A stretch of DNA of 54,956 bases from Acidimicrobiia bacterium (GTDB lineage: Bacteria > Actinomycetota > Acidimicrobiia > Acidimicrobiales > Aldehydirespiratoraceae): positions 1 through 54,956 of the forward strand of contig JAJEJB010000010.1 in assembly GCA_022828135.1 (NCBI GenBank), in the 5' to 3' direction. Shown one piece after another: positions 1-7,920 of the stretch. Made by a program: the position numbers and the translations under genes. How positions within the stretch are numbered: position 1 is the stretch's first letter; every line of letters starts with the position of its first letter. The notes under the pieces were generated by a model. It saw only the letters and a list, made by a program, of their open reading frames with translations, was not told the origin of the DNA and ran no database searches.

Positions 1-2
1 CA

Positions 3-3000
3 GTCACGCTGGGTGTGCCGATCAGCAGCGACAGCGTCGATGAGCCTGATGAGACGTTCGATGTGACGCTGTCGAGTTCCCAGACGCGGGTGACGCTGGG
101 TTCGCCGTCGACGGCGACGGTCACGATCACCGACGACGACGCGACGGTGGTGAGCTTGTCGCGCACGGACTCTGGCTCGATCGCCGAGGGTGGTTCGGGT
201 GCGAAAGCCGACGCGGAGTTCACGGTGTCGTTGGGCCGGCGGCTGTATGCGGGCGAGACGGTGGAGGTGCCGCTGGTGCTGTCGGGCGTCAACGCGGCCG
301 ATGTGAACATCGCCAAGAAGTCGGGCGCGTCGATCAACCGTGGGGTGAGCGTCGCATCGGTCGGCACGCTGACAACGGTGACCTTCGTCGGGGACAACAC
401 CAACATGGTGCAGACCGCGACGCTGCTGTTGACCGCGGTGCCGGACTCGACGACCGAGTCGGCGGAGACCGCAACCGTGCGGTTGGGCCCCGACGACACC
501 AGCGCGAACGGGTTCGACCACACGAACAGGGCGACGGACGTCGGCGGCGGCGCGGACCCGCACGGGACCATCAATTCGTTCAACGTCAACATCGACGCCG
601 ACCCGGTGTCGCCGCCTCCGCCTCCGCCGCCGACGGTGCCGCGGTTGAGTTTCGGTGCGGTGACTTACCGGGTGGGCGAGGGCACCGGGACAGCGGATGT
701 GGTGGTGAAGGCCAGCTCGGCGCCGTCGTCGGCGTTGACGGTGAAGCTGTCACACACGCAGGGCTCCGCGGAGGCGGGAGCCGATTACACGGCGCCGGCG
801 GCGACGTTCACGTTCCCGGCGGGGCGGGTGTCGCACACGATCGAGGTGGCGCTCAACGATGACAGCATCATGGAGGACGATGAGGACTTCACACTGACGT
901 TGGGCGCGGCGTCTGATTCGAGCTACACGCTGGGGTCGCCGACCCAGGCGACGGTGAGCATCGTCGACAACGACGCGCCGATGCTGCTGGTGCTGTCGTC
1001 GTCGTCGACCGCGCCGCTGTCGGTGTTGTTGTCTGAGAGCCGCCATGACCAGGATTCGGGTCTGGAGAAGCCCAAGCATGGCCGGGAGGCGGCGTATTCG
1101 GTGCGGTTGGAGTCGCAGCCGTCGAATGTGGTGCGGGTGGACATCGCGGTGGTGGATGCGATGGGCGATCCGGTGTCGGGGGTTGTGTCGGTGACGCCGG
1201 CGAGTGTCTTCTTCTTGCCGACGGACTGGGACGACCCACAGCGGGTGACGGTGCGGGTCTTGGAGGACGACTGGGCCGGAGGCGGCGGCGATGATGACGA
1301 GGTGACGCTCAAGCACACTGCTGCGGGCGGTGGTTACGGCTCGGCGGTCGGTGAGGTCAGGGTGAACGTTGACGGCACCGAGTGGCCCGAAAGCTGGAGC
1401 GATTTCTTGCATCTGGCGCATTATCAGGGCGACCCGGTGCTGCCTGAGGGCGGGTCTGGGGCGCATTTCGCGGTGACGCGGGTGCGCACGTCTGGTGCGA
1501 CGGGGTTCGATCCCGATGTGCAGATCCCCGACGCGTGGGGGTTCCAGTTGTGCTTTGAGGGAACCGCGGCCCTGGGGACCGACTATGTGGTGCGCAACCG
1601 GTTCAACAAGTTGCTGGCGATGGACCCGAACCGGTCGAACTGCTCGCTGGGCAACGATGCCGCCGCGGGGACGGGCCTGGCCGCGGGACAGGACCGCGCC
1701 CACTTCTACATCGAGATCATCGACGACGCCCATGAGGACTCCGGCGAGACGATCATCGTGATCGTCAAGGACCCGCGCATGACCAGCCGGTATCGCGGCG
1801 GGCTTCACACGTTCACCTACACGATCACCAACCACGACGCGGTGGCGCTGCCCGCAGCGGCCGCGTCGGTGATAGCGCAGACCCACAGCATCGTCGAGGG
1901 CGGCGCAGCGGAGTTCGCGGTGGTAGTCAACCCGCCGCCCGTCCAGGGCGAAACAACAGAGGTGACCGTCGACGTGACTGGCGCGGCCGGGCACCTCGCC
2001 GCCGGGCAGGCCGGCCGGCGCACCGTGACCGTCGATCACACCGGCATCGCTGTGCTGCAGATCCCCACCGTGGACGACACCGCCCGCGAGACCGACGCCG
2101 CAGTCACCGCAAGGGTGGCCGCAGGCGACGGCTACCGCCTCGGCTCCAGCCGCGCCGCGTCGGTGACGATCGCCGACAACGACCCCGACGGCGATGCCCC
2201 CACCGTCAGCATCACCGCCGGCGGCGGCATCGTCGAGGGAGACGAAGCGGTGTTCACCCTCACCGCCGATCCCGCCCCCGCCCTGCCCCTCCAAGTCAAT
2301 ATCACAGTCACCGCGGAGGGCGCCTACGGCATAGACGCCGAGCCGCGCACCGTCACCATCCCCACATCGGGCACGATCACGCTGCGGCTGGAAACCCGCA
2401 ACGACGACAATGACGAGCCTGACGGCACGGTCACCGCCGCCGTCGACGGCGCCTACCACTTCGACGCCTCCCCGACCGCCAACACCGCGACGATCGCGAT
2501 CCAAGACAACGACGAGCCCATGGCCCTTGTGTCGATCAGCGACGCCACCGCCGCAGAAACCGACGGCATCGTCAACTTCACCGTCACCCTCGACCGGGCT
2601 CTGAACCACAACGTGACCGTCGGCTACACCACCACCGAAACCAGCCCCCAATCAGCAGTCGCCAACACCGACTACGTCTCCTCCACCTGGTATGCCCACA
2701 TCCCAGCGGGCGAGACCACTCAGACCATCCCCGTATATCTCCTGCAGGATCGCCTCGACGAAAACCCCGAAACCTTCTACATCCGCCTCCACAGCGTCAC
2801 CGCAGGCCGCGCCCAACTCCACCCCACCCAACACACCGCAACCGGCACCATCACCGACAAACCACCCCCCAACACCGCCACCGACGGCACCAACCCCGAC
2901 AACAACAGCGACCAGGACCCCCAGCCCGACACCGACACCGACAACGGAGCGGACCAGCAGCCCGACACCGACACTGACAGCACCGACCCCGGCACCGACC

Positions 3001-3365
3001 CCGACCCCGCCCCCGACACCGACTCGAGCACCGATTCCGACAGCGGCCAGGATCCCGAGCCCGACACCGACAGCACCGACCCCGATCCACCGGTCGGCCC
3101 GACAGCCGAACAGATCGCGGCCTGCGTCACCGACGAGCTGCTGGAAACCGTGCGCGGCTACTACGAAGCCAACCGCGACAAGCCACCCAACAACGGGCAG
3201 AACTGGAAGCGGGTCCTGATCGCCTTCGGCGATGTCCAAGCCCCCGAACTCACCGCCTATACCGCCACCGAAGCCTCACAGAGCGAGCAAGTCTGGGCAG
3301 GCTGGAAGCCCATCCGCGAAGCCCTCCAGTGCCTCGCAACCAAAGAGGCCGCGCAAAATGGGTGA
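3..3365 (+). CDS. Calx-beta repeat surface protein, 5' end outside window
   Basis: The reading frame is open from the first bases, so the protein begins upstream; the GTG at 15 is only an internal codon. Several Calx-beta-type beta-sandwich repeats are visible, each ending in a signature such as ATVTITDDDA, ATVSIVDNDAP or ATIAIQDNDEP, with DEPDETF-like acidic loops that bind calcium in the family. A proline run (PPPPPPP) separates two blocks. After the last repeat comes a linker of roughly 70 residues rich in Asp, Thr and Pro (DTDTDNGADQQPDTDTD and similar), then a C-terminal domain of about 90 residues with two cysteines (IAACVTDELLETV, LQCLATK). Calx-beta proteins are usually secreted or cell-surface adhesins. 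The role of the C-terminal domain is unknown. No sorting motif or transmembrane anchor is visible at the C-terminus. Confidence 0.85.
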   Translation, partial: VTLGVPISSDSVDEPDETFDVTLSSSQTRVTLGSPSTATVTITDDDATVVSLSRTDSGSIAEGGSGAKADAEFTVSLGRRLYAGETVEVPLVLSGVNAADVNIAKKSGASINRGVSVASVGTLTTVTFVGDNTNMVQTATLLLTAVPDSTTESAETATVRLGPDDTSANGFDHTNRATDVGGGADPHGTINSFNVNIDADPVSPPPPPPPTVPRLSFGAVTYRVGEGTGTADVVVKASSAPSSALTVKLSHTQGSAEAGADYTAPAATFTFPAGRVSHTIEVALNDDSIMEDDEDFTLTLGAASDSSYTLGSPTQATVSIVDNDAPMLLVLSSSSTAPLSVLLSESRHDQDSGLEKPKHGREAAYSVRLESQPSNVVRVDIAVVDAMGDPVSGVVSVTPASVFFLPTDWDDPQRVTVRVLEDDWAGGGGDDDEVTLKHTAAGGGYGSAVGEVRVNVDGTEWPESWSDFLHLAHYQGDPVLPEGGSGAHFAVTRVRTSGATGFDPDVQIPDAWGFQLCFEGTAALGTDYVVRNRFNKLLAMDPNRSNCSLGNDAAAGTGLAAGQDRAHFYIEIIDDAHEDSGETIIVIVKDPRMTSRYRGGLHTFTYTITNHDAVALPAAAASVIAQTHSIVEGGAAEFAVVVNPPPVQGETTEVTVDVTGAAGHLAAGQAGRRTVTVDHTGIAVLQIPTVDDTARETDAAVTARVAAGDGYRLGSSRAASVTIADNDPDGDAPTVSITAGGGIVEGDEAVFTLTADPAPALPLQVNITVTAEGAYGIDAEPRTVTIPTSGTITLRLETRNDDNDEPDGTVTAAVDGAYHFDASPTANTATIAIQDNDEPMALVSISDATAAETDGIVNFTVTLDRALNHNVTVGYTTTETSPQSAVANTDYVSSTWYAHIPAGETTQTIPVYLLQDRLDENPETFYIRLHSVTAGRAQLHPTQHTATGTITDKPPPNTATDGTNPDNNSDQDPQPDTDTDNGADQQPDTDTDSTDPGTDPDPAPDTDSSTDSDSGQDPEPDTDSTDPDPPVGPTAEQIAACVTDELLETVRGYYEANRDKPPNNGQNWKRVLIAFGDVQAPELTAYTATEASQSEQVWAGWKPIREALQCLATKEAAQNG

Positions 3366-3393
3366 GAGCCGATCGCGCCGCGGCGGGGTCTTT

Positions 3394-3480
3394 CCCGCTC
3401 TTGTTCGCTGCGACCTGAGGGCCGCTCGGGCCGCGGCCTCGCCCGTATGGGCCGGATTCGGTCACCTATTCGCTCGGCCC
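3394..3480 (+). repeat. dispersed intergenic repeat, copy A
   Basis: First of three copies of an intergenic sequence whose core reads CGCTCTTGTTCGCT, then GGGCCGCTCGGGCC and CGGCCTCGC. Copies A and B also share a downstream block with CTATT(C/G)GCTCGGCC. The middle part of this copy diverges from the other two. It lies between convergent genes (the Calx-beta protein and the SDR), the usual place for REP-like elements or terminators. Confidence 0.6.
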
Positions 3481-3481
3481 C

Positions 3482-4252
3482 CTAGTAGCCGACGACTGCG
3501 CCCCCGTCGACCCGCACCACCGAGCCGGTGACGAAGCTGGCCCGGGCACTGCACAGAAACGCGATCACGTCGGCCAGCTCCGAGGCGCGCCCGAACCGGC
3601 CCATGGGAATGGAGGCCCGGTGGCGGTCCCGCACCGCCTCCGGGGTCGTGCCCTCGGTCGCCGCCCGGGCCGCCTGGGCGCGGGCCAGCGCCCCCGTCTC
3701 GAACTGACCCGGCACGACCACGTTCACCAGCACCTCGGGCGCCAGCTCGATAGCCAGCGATCGGGCTGCGGCGGCCACCCCGCTGCGGAACACCCCCGAC
3801 AGGGCCAGCTCGGGCGAGGCCTCCACCACCGACCGGGCGGTGATGTACACCAGGCGCCCGTCGCCTCCGGCCCGCAAGTGCGGGATCGCGGCCCTCGTGA
3901 CCGCCAGTGCGGGCCGCAGCATCCGCTCGTAGGCGGCCACCTCCTCGGCCGCCGACACCTCAGTCATGCCTCCCGGGGGTCCGCCGCTGGTATTGACCAC
4001 GCAGATGTCGAGGCCGCCGAGCAGGGACGCGGCCTCGTCCACCATGCGGGCGGGCTCGTCGTCGACGGTCAGATCACCGGCCACGGCCACCGCACCGGGC
4101 AGCGACGCCGCTATCTCGGCGGCCAGCTCGGCCCGCCGCCCCGAGACGGCCACCAGCGCGCCCTCGGCGGCCAGGGTCTCCGCGGTGGCCCGCCCCAGCC
4201 CTGCGGTGGAGCCGAACACGATCGCCCGCCGCCCCGCCAGTCCCAGATCCAT
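3482..4252 (-). CDS. SDR family oxidoreductase with atypical active site
   Basis: A 256-residue Rossmann-fold short-chain dehydrogenase/reductase. The N-terminal nucleotide-binding glycine motif is GSTAGLGRA (residues about 14-22), followed by NTSGG in place of the usual NNAG. The serine of the catalytic set is present in ITARS, but where classical SDRs have YxxxK this protein reads SGVFR, so Tyr and Lys are replaced by Ser and Arg. This fits the BKR-like SDR subgroup known to lack a perfect catalytic tetrad. The C-terminus (GSVVRVDGGAVVGY) is standard. The reaction cannot be named. It is convergent with the Calx-beta gene and divergent from ridA. Confidence 0.85.
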   Translation of the reverse strand: MDLGLAGRRAIVFGSTAGLGRATAETLAAEGALVAVSGRRAELAAEIAASLPGAVAVAGDLTVDDEPARMVDEAASLLGGLDICVVNTSGGPPGGMTEVSAAEEVAAYERMLRPALAVTRAAIPHLRAGGDGRLVYITARSVVEASPELALSGVFRSGVAAAARSLAIELAPEVLVNVVVPGQFETGALARAQAARAATEGTTPEAVRDRHRASIPMGRFGRASELADVIAFLCSARASFVTGSVVRVDGGAVVGY

Positions 4253-4311
4253 GAGGCGGGAAGCTAGCGGCCCCGACCCACCCGGCCCGAGTCGGCAGGG
4301 TGGCCGCGTCC

Positions 4312-4409
4312 TCCGCTCTTGTTCGCTTCGCTCACGGCCGCTCGGGCCACGGCCTCGCTCTCCACCCCGGCAATGCTCGCCTCCCGCGGCCTATTGGCTC
4401 GGCCTCTGG
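4312..4409 (+). repeat. dispersed intergenic repeat, copy B
   Basis: Second copy of the repeat seen at 3394 and, inverted, at 10929. It carries the full core CGCTCTTGTTCGCTTCGCTC, then GGCCGCTCGGGCCACGGCC, and the downstream CTATTGGCTCGGCC block. It occupies about half of the 210-bp gap between the divergent SDR and RidA genes, so it lies upstream of both. Confidence 0.65.
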
Positions 4410-4423
4410 GCCCGATAGGGTCG

Positions 4424-4430
4424 GTATACA
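4424..4430 (+). promoter_or_regulatory. GTATACA motif before the RidA-like gene
   Basis: One of six copies of GTATACA in the window, all upstream of genes and all pointing toward the gene. Here it ends 32 nt before the start codon. GTATAC is palindromic and matches the core of GntR-family operators (GT-N-AC type); the TATACA part could also be a weak -10 element. Confidence 0.45.
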
Positions 4431-4462
4431 AGATTCGTCGGACGGTCACGGGAGGATCCGAC

Positions 4463-4930
4463 ATGTCCTACGAGCAGGCGGCCCGCGACGCCGGCGTCGA
4501 TCTCGACATGCCCCTGCTGAGAGCGGGCAACTTCGACCTGGTGGCCCAAGTCCACGACGTGCTGTTCGTGTCGGGCTCCATCGCGCTGGCCCCTGGAGGC
4601 GGCGGGATCGCGCACGTCGGCCGCCTCGGAGGCGACATGGACATAGAAGCCGGACAGGCCAGTGCCCGGGGCGCGGCCGAGGCCATCCTGGCGTCGGTGC
4701 ACCAGCACCTGGGCAGCCTTGACGAGGTGCTGCGAGTGGTGCGGCTCACCGGATACGTGGCCAGCGACCCGGACTTCAACGCCCAGCCCAAGGTGATCAA
4801 CGGCGCCAGCGACCTCATGATCGAGGTATTCGGCGAGGCCGGAAGGCACGCCCGCTCGGCCATCGGCGTGGCCGAGCTGCCCCTGGGCGCCTCGGTCGAG
4901 GTCGAAGCCATATTCCAGATCAAGCCCTGA
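4463..4930 (+). CDS. RidA/YjgF/YER057c/UK114 family protein
   Basis: A 155-residue Rid-family protein. Canonical RidA hydrolyses reactive enamine/imine intermediates released by PLP enzymes, protecting the cell; many paralogues act in specific catabolic pathways. Family features are FVSGSIAL near residue 36, EAILASVHQHLGSLDEVLRVVRLTGYVAS in the middle and an ASVEVEAIF C-terminus. The ATG at 4463 was chosen because GGGAGG lies 8 nt upstream; the frame remains open further 5' but without a good ribosome site. It differs from archetypal RidA by a longer N-terminus, and the catalytic Arg is not obvious, so a divergent Rid subfamily is likely. It is followed within 30 bp by the GlcG-like gene. Confidence 0.85.
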   Translation: MSYEQAARDAGVDLDMPLLRAGNFDLVAQVHDVLFVSGSIALAPGGGGIAHVGRLGGDMDIEAGQASARGAAEAILASVHQHLGSLDEVLRVVRLTGYVASDPDFNAQPKVINGASDLMIEVFGEAGRHARSAIGVAELPLGASVEVEAIFQIKP

Positions 4931-4960
4931 CCAACCCCCAACCCAACCCAGGAGCAATCC

Positions 4961-5389
4961 ATGAACACCATGAACGTCGAGACCCTCACCCTCGAAGGGG
5001 CCAAGCTCGCGGCCGATGCGGCCCTGGCCACCGCCGAGGACGAAGGCCTGGCCGTCTGCGTGGCGGTGGTCAACGCCACCGGCAACCTGGTGCTGGTGCA
5101 CCGCATGGACAACGTTGTCGAGATCGCCCTCGAGAACGCCATCGCCAAGGCCCTGGCCGCACTGACGTTCAAGCGCGACACCGGGGCGCTGTCGGACTAC
5201 TTCCAGACGGACAAGTCGCTCGGCCCGCCCATGACCGCCCGCCACCACATCCTGGCCGTGGAGGGCGGCGAGCCGCTGACGACCGCGGCCGGCACCATCG
5301 TGGGAGCGCTGGGCATCTCCGGCGCGAAGCACGCCGAGGACGTGGTGTGCTCGCAGGCCGCGGCCGCGGCCTTCACATCCGCCACCTGA
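4961..5389 (+). CDS. GlcG/HbpS (DUF336) family protein
   Basis: A 142-residue protein of the GlcG/HbpS heme-degrading-like family. It shows the typical layout: an N-terminal helix (EGAKLAADAALATAEDEGL), then VCVAVVNATGNLVLVHRMD, a helix with NAIAKALAALTFKR, and the glycine-rich GTIVGALGISGAKHAEDVV near the C-terminus. Family members bind small ligands (heme in HbpS) or accompany catabolic enzymes; the ligand here is unknown. AGGAG lies 6 nt before the ATG. It sits between the Rid-like and ABM-domain genes with short gaps, so the three probably form one transcript starting at the GTATACA site. Confidence 0.88.
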   Translation: MNTMNVETLTLEGAKLAADAALATAEDEGLAVCVAVVNATGNLVLVHRMDNVVEIALENAIAKALAALTFKRDTGALSDYFQTDKSLGPPMTARHHILAVEGGEPLTTAAGTIVGALGISGAKHAEDVVCSQAAAAAFTSAT

Positions 5390-5399
5390 AGGGGCTGCG

Positions 5400-5768
5400 A
5401 TGCCCGACGAGCACCACGACCACGACCACGGCGACCACGCCAACCCGCTCCTGAAGGACTTGCCGGAGGGGTCGTTCGCCTTCCACTACACGCTTCAGGC
5501 CAAGCCGGGCCGGGCCCAGGACTTCATTGACGCCTTCGAGGCCTGGGACCACAGCGACGAGAACATCGTCCACACCACGCCGGGCATCGTGCACGAGGGC
5601 GTGCTGTACCAGAGCGAGGACGATCCCGAACGCTTCTACCTGATCGGCACCTGGAACAACCGGGAGAACCACCGCAACGTGGTAGCCCGGCTGATCGAGA
5701 TGCGCCCGGCCTGGATGGACATGCTTATCGAGGACATCGTTCCCGAGTACTGCCAGATCATCGGCTGA
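5400..5768 (+). CDS. ABM-domain (antibiotic biosynthesis monooxygenase-like) protein
   Basis: A 122-residue ferredoxin-like-fold protein of the dimeric alpha/beta-barrel ABM type. It begins with a histidine/aspartate-rich metal-binding-looking tail (MPDEHHDHDHGDHAN), followed by FHYTLQAKPGRAQDFIDAFEAWD and ERFYLIGTWNNRENH, which match the strand-helix-strand pattern of ABM proteins. Such proteins are cofactor-free quinol monooxygenases or heme-degrading enzymes; the substrate cannot be read from sequence. It begins 10 nt after the GlcG-like stop and ends the small operon, with a strong hairpin 30 nt downstream. Confidence 0.75.
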   Translation: MPDEHHDHDHGDHANPLLKDLPEGSFAFHYTLQAKPGRAQDFIDAFEAWDHSDENIVHTTPGIVHEGVLYQSEDDPERFYLIGTWNNRENHRNVVARLIEMRPAWMDMLIEDIVPEYCQIIG

Positions 5769-5798
5769 ACCACAACTGGGCGCAGGGGCAAAGAAAAA

Positions 5799-5825
5799 GG
5801 GGACCCCGTGCGTTCCGGGGTCCCC
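5799..5825. terminator. perfect 10-bp hairpin after the Rid-GlcG-ABM operon
   Basis: GGGGACCCCG, a 7-nt loop and CGGGGTCCCC form a perfect stem. On the plus strand there is no T-tract after the stem but an A-rich run (AAGAAAAA) before it, so the canonical U-tract exists only for minus-strand transcripts. It still most plausibly ends the plus-strand operon. Confidence 0.65.
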
Positions 5826-5911
5826 GACACCTGGGGCGTACGGTCGTGTTGAGCGGACAGCCTACTAACCGGCGCGTCGGTGTCCGGTAGCAGAGTTGGG
5901 TGGCTCAGACG

Positions 5912-5918
5912 GTATACA
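5912..5918 (+). promoter_or_regulatory. GTATACA motif 7 nt before the EtfBA start
   Basis: Second GTATACA copy. It ends only 7 nt before the GTG start, the spacing expected between a -10 element and a leaderless start codon, so here the promoter reading is as attractive as the operator reading. Confidence 0.45.
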
Positions 5919-5925
5919 GAACGCC

Positions 5926-7791
5926 GTGAAGATCGCCGTCCTGGTCAAGCAGATCCCTGCCCCGGTCGAGTTCCGGATGCACGAGGGACGCCTGGTGCGC
6001 GACGGCGTGCCGCTGGAGGTCAACGCCTACTGCCGGCGGGCCAACGCCAAGGCGGTCGAGCTGGCCGGCGCCGACGGCGAGGTGGTGGTGTTCACCATGG
6101 GGCCGCCCGCGGCTGCCGACGCCCTGCGGGAGATGATCGCCTGCGGCGCCCACCGGGGCGTTCACCTCTGCGATCCGGCCTTCGCCGGCAGCGACACGCT
6201 GGCCACCGCGATGGCGTTGGCCGCGGCCATCCGGCGCGAGGGACCGTTCGACCTGGTGCTGGCCGGGCTCAACTCGCTCGACTCCGACACCGGCCAGGTG
6301 CCCGTCGAGGTGGCCGAGCTGCTGGGCCTGCCCTTCGCGGCCGGGGTGCGGGACCTGGAGGTAGCCGGCCGCGCCTTCACCGCCCGTCTGGAGACCGACG
6401 ACGGCTACTGCACCGTCACCGGCGACCTGCCCGTCGCGCTGTCCGCCGCCGAGCGGCTGATTTCGCCTTCCAAGGCTCCGCCCGAGGTGTACGCCGAAGT
6501 GGCCGACGACCGCATCGTGCCGCTGGCGGCGGCCGAACTGGACGTGCCGGTCGAACAGCTCGGCGCCTCCGGGTCGCCCACCTCGGTCGGCCCGGTCCGG
6601 GTGCTCACCGCCACCAGGCGCGCCTTGCGAGCCGCTTCGGTGGCTGAAGCCGTGGACATGCTCGAGGAGTTCGGCGCCTTCGTCGCCCCCCCCGAGTCCG
6701 ATGATGCCGCCGCCGACGCCTCACCGGGCAGTGCGGCCCTGCTGGACGCCGGCACCGACGGAGCCCACGCCGGGGTCGGCGAACGGTCGGTGTGGTGCTT
6801 CTTCACCGAGCCGGGGGTGGGCGCCGAGCTGCTGGGCGAGGCGGCCGAGCTCGCCGCGTGGATCTCGGGAACCGTCACCGCGGTCACCACCATCGCCGAC
6901 CCAGCCGACCGGTCCGGTTTGGGAGCCGCGGGCGCCGACCGGTTGCTGTTGATCGAATCGGCCGCGGAGCCATCCGAGCAGGCCGCCGCGCTGGCGGCCG
7001 CCGCGGCCCGTCGGCTGCCGTGGGGGCTGCTGGTGGAGGGGACCCGTTCGGGTCGGGTTGTTGCCTCCATCGTGGCCGCCTGCTGCGGCTGGGGACTCAC
7101 CGGCGACGCGGTCGGGCTCGAAGTCAGCCCCGGCGGTCGTCTGGTGGCGTGGAAGCCCGCCTTCGGCGGCCGCCTCCAGGTGCCGATCCTGTCGCGCTCG
7201 CCGGTGCAGATGGCCACGATCCGCCCCGGCGTCCTGGCCCTGCGGCCGCCCCGCGTCGATGCCCCCGAGCCCGAGGCCGAGCCGTTGCCGGCGCCGCTGC
7301 CCGCCCGGGTCCGCACCGTGTCCGTCGAGCGCGACGACGCCGACACCGGCGAGCTGCGCCGGGCCCGCACGGTGGTGGCCGTCGGTGTGGGCGTGCAACC
7401 CGACGGCTATCCGGTGATCGACGAGCTGCGGGCCGCTCTCGGGGACGCCGCGCTGGGCGCCACCCGGCGCGTCACCGACCAGGGCTGGGTGCCCCGCGGC
7501 CGCCAGATCGGCGTCACCGGGCACGCGGTGGCGCCCCGGCTGCTGGTCGCCGTGGGCTCCAGCGGTCGCTTCAACCACACGGTCGGCATCCGCAACGCCG
7601 GGGTGCTGATGGCGGTCAACTCGGATCCGGACGCCGAGATCTTCGATCAGGTCGATGTCGGCCTGGTTGGCGAGTGGCAGGCGACCGTGCCGGAGTTGAC
7701 GGCCGAACTGAACAAGCGGGGCGTCGGCGACCGGATACGTTCATACGACAGCCGGGCGGGGGATGCGGGTGTTCGACTTGCGAGCGAGTAG
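5926..7791 (+). CDS. fused electron transfer flavoprotein, beta-alpha (EtfBA)
   Basis: A 621-residue fusion of the two ETF subunits, which pass electrons from acyl-CoA or amine dehydrogenases to the quinone pool. The beta half opens with KIAVLVKQIP and carries LAGLNSLDSDTGQVPVEVAELLGLPFA near residue 105. The alpha half follows a roughly 40-residue Ala/Asp-rich linker and shows GWGLTGDAVGL, then the FAD-binding C-terminal domain from about residue 500 (RRVTDQGWVPRGRQIGVTG, SSGRFNHTVGIRNAG, AVNSDPDAEIFDQVDVGLVGEW). SGRFNH replaces the SGAxQH of classical EtfA, a variant I associate with mycofactocin-linked ETFs (from memory). The GTG at 5926 was chosen because homology starts there; there is no Shine-Dalgarno site, so the mRNA may be leaderless. 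Confidence 0.88.
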   Translation: MKIAVLVKQIPAPVEFRMHEGRLVRDGVPLEVNAYCRRANAKAVELAGADGEVVVFTMGPPAAADALREMIACGAHRGVHLCDPAFAGSDTLATAMALAAAIRREGPFDLVLAGLNSLDSDTGQVPVEVAELLGLPFAAGVRDLEVAGRAFTARLETDDGYCTVTGDLPVALSAAERLISPSKAPPEVYAEVADDRIVPLAAAELDVPVEQLGASGSPTSVGPVRVLTATRRALRAASVAEAVDMLEEFGAFVAPPESDDAAADASPGSAALLDAGTDGAHAGVGERSVWCFFTEPGVGAELLGEAAELAAWISGTVTAVTTIADPADRSGLGAAGADRLLLIESAAEPSEQAAALAAAAARRLPWGLLVEGTRSGRVVASIVAACCGWGLTGDAVGLEVSPGGRLVAWKPAFGGRLQVPILSRSPVQMATIRPGVLALRPPRVDAPEPEAEPLPAPLPARVRTVSVERDDADTGELRRARTVVAVGVGVQPDGYPVIDELRAALGDAALGATRRVTDQGWVPRGRQIGVTGHAVAPRLLVAVGSSGRFNHTVGIRNAGVLMAVNSDPDAEIFDQVDVGLVGEWQATVPELTAELNKRGVGDRIRSYDSRAGDAGVRLASE

Positions 7792-7883
7792 GGCGAAGCC
7801 CGTGCGAGCAAGCGGACGCCCGTAGCGCCCGCCGGGGTGGTCGCATGATGCTCCGAGCGACGGCGGAAGGACGGGAACGTGCC

Positions 7884-7917
7884 GAAATGGGGAAGGGACT
7901 GAAATGGGGGAGGGACT
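7884..7917 (+). repeat. 17-bp tandem duplication of a start region, with two micro-ORFs
   Basis: Two adjacent 17-bp copies of GAAATGGGG(A/G)AGGGACT differ at one base. Each holds an ATG and a purine-rich ribosome-binding sequence. The first ATG (7887) opens a 10-codon frame (MGKGLKWGRD) that stops at 7919; the second (7904) opens a 6-codon frame (MGEGLT) whose TGA overlaps the LLM gene's ATG as ATGA. The rest of the 129-bp gap after EtfBA contains only a possible stem-loop near 7776-7813 (CTTGC...GCAAG around GGGCGAAGCCC). Confidence 0.7.
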
Positions 7918-7920
7918 GAC

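Noticed and set aside
750..2651. 633-codon open frame on the minus strand
   Set aside because: Antisense to the Calx-beta repeats; composition typical of a shadow frame.
2885..3090. GACACCGAC-type short repeats as a CRISPR or satellite array
   Set aside because: They are codons for the Asp-Thr-Pro linker of the Calx-beta protein, irregularly spaced and in frame.
7776..7813. Stem-loop after EtfBA as a terminator
   Set aside because: The arms match imperfectly, the left part is inside the coding region and no T-run follows; kept only as a remark.
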